Shown here piece after piece: positions 63,296 to 64,000 of a stretch of 64,000 nt of DNA. The notes beneath the pieces were generated by a model. It was given only the letters and a program-made list of their open reading frames with translations. It had not been told where the DNA came from and made no database searches. The stretch is from Thioalkalicoccus limnaeus. GTDB taxonomy: Bacteria; Pseudomonadota; Gammaproteobacteria; Chromatiales; Chromatiaceae. The position numbers and the translations under genes are program-made. Location of the stretch: positions 65,153 to 129,152 of the forward strand of contig NZ_JBDKXB010000008.1 of NCBI RefSeq assembly GCF_041197575.1, given 5' to 3'. Within the stretch, counting starts at the first letter, position 1. Each line of letters starts with the position of its first letter.

Positions 63296-64000
63296 ATGCC
63301 GAAGGAGCATCGAAGCGTCGATCGCCGCCCAGCCCAGGCGGAAGACGCTATTCTTGCGCACGATGTCCGCCAAGTAATCGATCTCATTGGCATCATCGAC
63401 CGCGCCCGCGCGGCGCTCCTCGCCCACGCCTGCGGCGACCGGTTCGGCGCGCCGCTGGAATTCATCAGGGGACCAAGCGTTCGCACCTGCCCGGTTCAGC
63501 TCGGGAATTGGACCGACGACACGCACATGTCGCTGTATCTGGGCGAGGCGATCCTGGAGCACGGCGCAGGGCCGCTTCGGATCGAACGCTTCGCGGATGC
63601 GCTCGGCGCGGCCTTCGTGCGCTGGATGCACGACCCGCTAACGCCTTCGACGGCGCCGGGCAACACCTGTCTCGCCGGGGCCGCCAATTTCGAGCGCGAT
63701 CGCGATTGGCGCACGAGCGGCATCGCGTCGTCCGATGGCTGCGGGGCCGTGATGCGAATCGTGCCGCTGGCGCTCGCCTTTCGCGGGGAAGAGCTGCTCG
63801 AGGCGGCGCGCGTCTCGGCGCGGATCACGCACGCGCACCCGAATGCCGAAGAGGCGGCAATGGCCGGGGCCTGGCTGGTCCAGCGGATCCTCGAAACCGG
63901 CCGGTGGGGAGCGGGTCTAGTCGAGGAGGCGATCCGCGGACTCGACGGGCCTTGGAGCTGCGGCGGCAGCGTCGCCGAGGGCCTGCGCGCGGCCTTGGCT
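63296..64000 (+). CDS. ADP-ribosylglycohydrolase family protein, runs off the window
   Basis: The first 235 codons of a DraG/ADP-ribosyl-glycohydrolase-type protein; the frame is open to the last base. Family motifs are DRARAALLAHACGDRFGAPLE, the metal-binding NWTDDTHMSL and SDGCGAVMR. ATG 63296 starts it; the conserved fold begins about 35 residues in. Such enzymes remove ADP-ribose from proteins or DNA. The 3' end is missing. Confidence 0.85.
   Translation, partial: MPKEHRSVDRRPAQAEDAILAHDVRQVIDLIGIIDRARAALLAHACGDRFGAPLEFIRGPSVRTCPVQLGNWTDDTHMSLYLGEAILEHGAGPLRIERFADALGAAFVRWMHDPLTPSTAPGNTCLAGAANFERDRDWRTSGIASSDGCGAVMRIVPLALAFRGEELLEAARVSARITHAHPNAEEAAMAGAWLVQRILETGRWGAGLVEEAIRGLDGPWSCGGSVAEGLRAALA

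Overview
This 64 kb window is GC-rich chromosomal DNA, densely coded and with many 4-base gene overlaps. The gene content and order are those of a Gammaproteobacterium: rluC divergent from rne; exbB-exbD-msbA-lpxK-ycaR-kdsB; ndk-rlmN-pilW-rodZ-hisS-yfgM-bamB-der; xerD, dsbC, yajQ, bolA. From the overall mix I would guess a Chromatiales (purple sulfur bacterium) relative, but nothing in the window is photosynthetic or sulfur-specific, so that placement is inference. No rRNA, tRNA or CRISPR array was seen.

Layout. 0.1-3.2 kb: an HtpX-like membrane protease, an NnrU-family membrane protein and an alkaline-phosphatase-superfamily enzyme. 3.2-6.5 kb: an atypical, visibly lower-GC stretch with two minus-strand genes, an FkbO/Hyg5/XanB2-type chorismatase and an unassigned beta-propeller-like protein, separated by about 870 bp without a recognisable gene. 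6.8-17.3 kb: housekeeping (putP, mltD, sppA, a HAD phosphatase, rluC, rne with a long leader, a low-molecular-weight phosphatase). 17.3-22.5 kb: the lipid A/Kdo operon, read leftward. 22.9-31.0 kb: the ndk-to-der run, read rightward, without ispG.

31.4-39.3 kb is a tight plus-strand operon of three glycosyltransferases, an MsbA-type ABC exporter and two divergent APH-fold kinase-like proteins; I know no characterised pathway with exactly this set. Beside it, on the minus strand, are three small exported proteins, two of them with 11-residue curlin-like repeats (39.4-40.6 kb). 41-53 kb: mutS, a PP2C phosphatase, dsbC, yajQ, xerD, ogt, a YcgN-type protein, a ChaN-PDZ protein, an M1-type peptidase, two tandem paralogous exported proteins with a conserved four-cysteine tail, and an ankyrin lipoprotein. 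53.8-61.1 kb: bolA, a DUF3050 protein and the imuA-imuB-dnaE2 mutasome, with a long palindrome upstream of imuA and two copies of a 139-bp structured repeat.

61.2-64.0 kb is a scrap-yard of mobile and toxin-antitoxin fragments: a perfect 24-bp inverted repeat that brackets, and appears to truncate, a VapC-type toxin; a DUF29 gene; the tail of a RelE-type toxin in front of its intact antitoxin; and an ADP-ribosylglycohydrolase gene that runs off the window.

The most original items are the glycan-export/kinase operon with its neighbouring curlin-like proteins, the chorismatase/propeller island, the paralogous four-cysteine proteins, the 139-bp repeat, and an orphan terminator that suggests a small RNA between the phosphatase gene and kdsB.
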